From Sedimentibacter acidaminivorans (lineage in GTDB: Bacteria; Bacillota; Clostridia; Tissierellales; Sedimentibacteraceae), in NCBI RefSeq assembly GCF_017873955.1, contig NZ_JAGGKS010000002.1, forward strand, positions 1 to 64,000: a stretch of DNA of 64,000 nt. The letters are read 5' to 3'. Shown piece after piece: positions 62,220 to 64,000 of the stretch (within the stretch, counting starts at the first letter, position 1; every line of letters starts with the position of its first letter). Both the position numbers and the translations under genes were made by a program. The notes beneath the pieces are model-generated. The model was not told the DNA's origin and ran no database searches. It saw nothing but the letters and a program-made list of their open reading frames with translations.

Positions 62220-64000
62220 CTAGTTAAAAATTATATTTTCATCTTTAAATAAATTTATTATATGCTTTTTTAAATTTATATATTCGGCACCATCAAGATT
62301 AGGATTCTCACTTAATATTTTTTTTGATAAAATAGATACATCTTGTACAACATCAATATCATTTATTATATTTTGAACATCATATTTTGACAAACCATGC
62401 TGAGCTGTGCCAAAAAAATCTCCTGGTCCTCTTATTTTCAAATCCTCTTCTGATACTAAAAATCCATCATTAGTTTTTACCAGTATATTCATTCTATCCT
62501 TAGATTTTTTGGATTTGCTTTCATTGACCAATATACAATAAGATTGAGTTTTACCTCTTCCAACTCTTCCTCTTAATTGGTGCAACTGAGCAAGACCAAA
62601 TCTCTCAGCATTAAGAATCATCATTATGACAGCATTTGGAACATTTACACCAACTTCTATTACTGTAGTAGAAACTAAAATATTTATTTCACCTTTATAA
62701 AAATCATTTATTACTCTTTCTTTTTCAGAATTTTTCATACTTCCATATAATATTCCTAATTTATATTTAGAAAAATATGTTGTTGCTAATTCTTCGTATA
62801 TTTCTCTTGCTGAATCCAGTTCTAAGTTATCTGACTCATCAACTAGAGGTGCTACAATATATGCTTGATTACCTTCTCTTACCTTTTCATCTATAAAATT
62901 ATACATTTCAATTTTTTGATTTTCTTTTACTACATATGTTTTAATTTTCTGCCTGCCTGGAGGCAACTCATCAATAATAGAAATATCTAAATCTCCATAT
63001 AACATAAGTGCAAGCGTTCTTGGTATTGGTGTTGCAGTCATAACTAGTATATCTGGATTCATTCCCTTGTTAGAAAGTAGCGCCCTTTGCCTTACACCAA
63101 ACCTGTGCTGTTCATCAGTAACAACTAAACCAATATTATTAAATTCAACATTATCTTCTATAAGTGCATGTGTTCCAATTAAAATATCTATCTCACCATT
63201 TCTTAGTTTATTCAATATATCATTTTTTTGCTTAGTCTTAGTTGAACCTGACAGAAACTCAATATTTATTTCTATATTTGAAAGTTTCACATATTCTTTT
63301 ATTGTATCATAATGCTGCATAGCTAATATTTCTGTTGGAGCCATCATCGATGATTGAAATCCTGATTTCACAGCTATTAACATAGCATATATAGCAATAA
63401 TGGTTTTACCCGAACCTACATCACCCTGTACTAGTCTATTCATAGGTTTTGATTTTGCCATATCACATTTAATTTCATTAATAACTCTATATTGTGCATC
63501 AGTAAGTTTAAAAGGTAGAGAATTAAGCAACATATCAGCTAATTTTGCATTTTTAATTTGTATCCCATCTAAACTAGCAACTAATTTACTTTTTATAGAC
63601 AAAAGACCAATTTGCATTATCAACAATTTTTCAAACGCAATAGTTTTTTTTGCTATAGTATACTTTTTGCCATTTGTAGGAAAATGCAAATACCTTATAG
63701 CGTCTTTTCTTAAAATTAGATTATAATCTTTTCTTATATACTCAGGTATAATACTATCTATTTTTTCAAAATAGTACTCTAATGCTACCTTTACAATTTT
63801 AGTAATTTCGTTGTTAGTAAGATTATACGTTAAACTATAAATAGGCATAATTCTACCAGCTTTAGTAGCATTGGCTACAAGCTCAATTTCAGGATTAATC
63901 ATTTCAAATTTACCATAATTTGATTTAACAACACCAAAAATATAATAAAACTCACTTAGACTAAGATTATTAATTAAATGATCTTGATTAAAGAATGTTA
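62220..64000 (-). CDS. recG: ATP-dependent DNA helicase RecG (5' end beyond the window)
   Basis: The reading frame has no stop up to the right edge, so the gene's N-terminal part is missing here. The last codons in the window read FFNQDHLINNLSLSEFYYIF and then NYGKFEMINPE, which is the RecG wedge domain. Then come the helicase motifs: RLVQGDVGSGKTIIAIYAML (Walker A), VVTDEQHRFGVRQRALL (DEQH), VMTATPIPRTLALMLYGDLD, TTVIEVGVNVPNA and QLRGRVGRGKTQSYC. RecG remodels stalled replication forks and Holliday junctions. About 590 codons are visible; the usual length is near 680. It appears to head the recG-rsmD-coaD run. Confidence 0.96.
   Translation of the reverse strand, partial: TFFNQDHLINNLSLSEFYYIFGVVKSNYGKFEMINPEIELVANATKAGRIMPIYSLTYNLTNNEITKIVKVALEYYFEKIDSIIPEYIRKDYNLILRKDAIRYLHFPTNGKKYTIAKKTIAFEKLLIMQIGLLSIKSKLVASLDGIQIKNAKLADMLLNSLPFKLTDAQYRVINEIKCDMAKSKPMNRLVQGDVGSGKTIIAIYAMLIAVKSGFQSSMMAPTEILAMQHYDTIKEYVKLSNIEINIEFLSGSTKTKQKNDILNKLRNGEIDILIGTHALIEDNVEFNNIGLVVTDEQHRFGVRQRALLSNKGMNPDILVMTATPIPRTLALMLYGDLDISIIDELPPGRQKIKTYVVKENQKIEMYNFIDEKVREGNQAYIVAPLVDESDNLELDSAREIYEELATTYFSKYKLGILYGSMKNSEKERVINDFYKGEINILVSTTVIEVGVNVPNAVIMMILNAERFGLAQLHQLRGRVGRGKTQSYCILVNESKSKKSKDRMNILVKTNDGFLVSEEDLKIRGPGDFFGTAQHGLSKYDVQNIINDIDVVQDVSILSKKILSENPNLDGAEYINLKKHIINLFKDENIIFN

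Noticed and set aside
1-64000. tRNA, rRNA, insertion sequences, integrases, phage genes or CRISPR arrays
   Set aside because: None was recognised on either strand; all long open frames are accounted for by the genes listed.

Overview
The window is AT-rich, has densely packed genes with strong AGGAGG-type ribosome binding sites, and reads as a spore-forming, single-membrane member of the Clostridia/Tissierellia. The signs are a CotF-type coat protein, a LysM/cysteine coat-like protein, a tiny YjcZ-like sporulation-type membrane protein, a DUF4364 regulator, the tig-clpP-clpX-lon order, the recG-rsmD-coaD order, and a Tad pilus locus without an outer-membrane secretin. A Sedimentibacter-like anaerobe would fit, but the genus cannot be fixed from the sequence alone. 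There are no rRNA or tRNA genes, insertion sequences, phage genes or CRISPR arrays.

Region 1 (1-7984): a small HMA-fold protein without its metal cysteines, a standalone NAD(P)H-hydrate dehydratase, a 3' remnant of an acetate-transporter (YaaH/SatP) gene, two adjacent DUF155/RMD1 membrane-tail paralogues, a TPR-GGDEF diguanylate cyclase, an SDR oxidoreductase and an O-antigen-ligase-like membrane protein. The last has a clear sigma-A promoter overlapped by a two-palindrome operator candidate, and a perfect 18-bp hairpin at the predicted 5' end of its mRNA.

Region 2 (7987-17245): a complete Tad/Flp type IVc pilus locus on the minus strand: prepilin peptidase, Flp pilin, TadE, CpaB, TadZ, TadA, TadB, TadC, a DUF192 protein, a DivIVA-like coiled-coil protein and a TadG-like protein. 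Between the peptidase and the pilin lie a promoter, a cyclic di-GMP-I (GEMM-I) riboswitch aptamer and an intrinsic terminator. Pilus expression is therefore predicted to be switched by c-di-GMP, and a possible producer (the GGDEF protein) lies about 11 kb away. A second hairpin between pilin and TadE may set the pilin:assembly ratio.

Region 3 (17446-38181): mostly single housekeeping, envelope and sporulation genes. They include a rhodanese lipoprotein, a PII-like protein translationally coupled to a CPA2 antiporter, an MFS exporter, a Zn-dependent phospholipase C-like protein, CotF, acetyltransferases, a polysaccharide deacetylase, ferritin, a patatin, a LysM protein, RNase HI, SerA, ThiI with its cysteine desulfurase partner, a class IV aminotransferase coupled to a nuclease-helicase fusion, an anti-sigma-type kinase and EngB. 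A candidate small regulatory RNA with an all-C hairpin loop lies at about 33697-33793 on the plus strand.

Region 4 (38586-52209): an amino-sugar/peptide utilisation region. One operon carries a peptide-type ABC transporter (SBP, two permeases, two ATPases), an M81 (MlrC) metallopeptidase, CutC, a ROK-like sugar kinase with an N-terminal extension and a Gfo/Idh/MocA dehydrogenase. Beside it a separately terminated unit carries nagB-nagA, preceded by a ROK-family repressor. Import and breakdown of a glycopeptide or muropeptide-like substrate feeding GlcNAc-6-P metabolism is a reasonable inference.

Region 5 (52345-64000): a QueG-like Fe-S protein, then lon, clpX, clpP, tig (trigger factor and the ATP-dependent proteases), an acetyltransferase, an unassigned TIM-barrel-like protein, and a coaD-rsmD-recG unit whose recG runs off the right edge.
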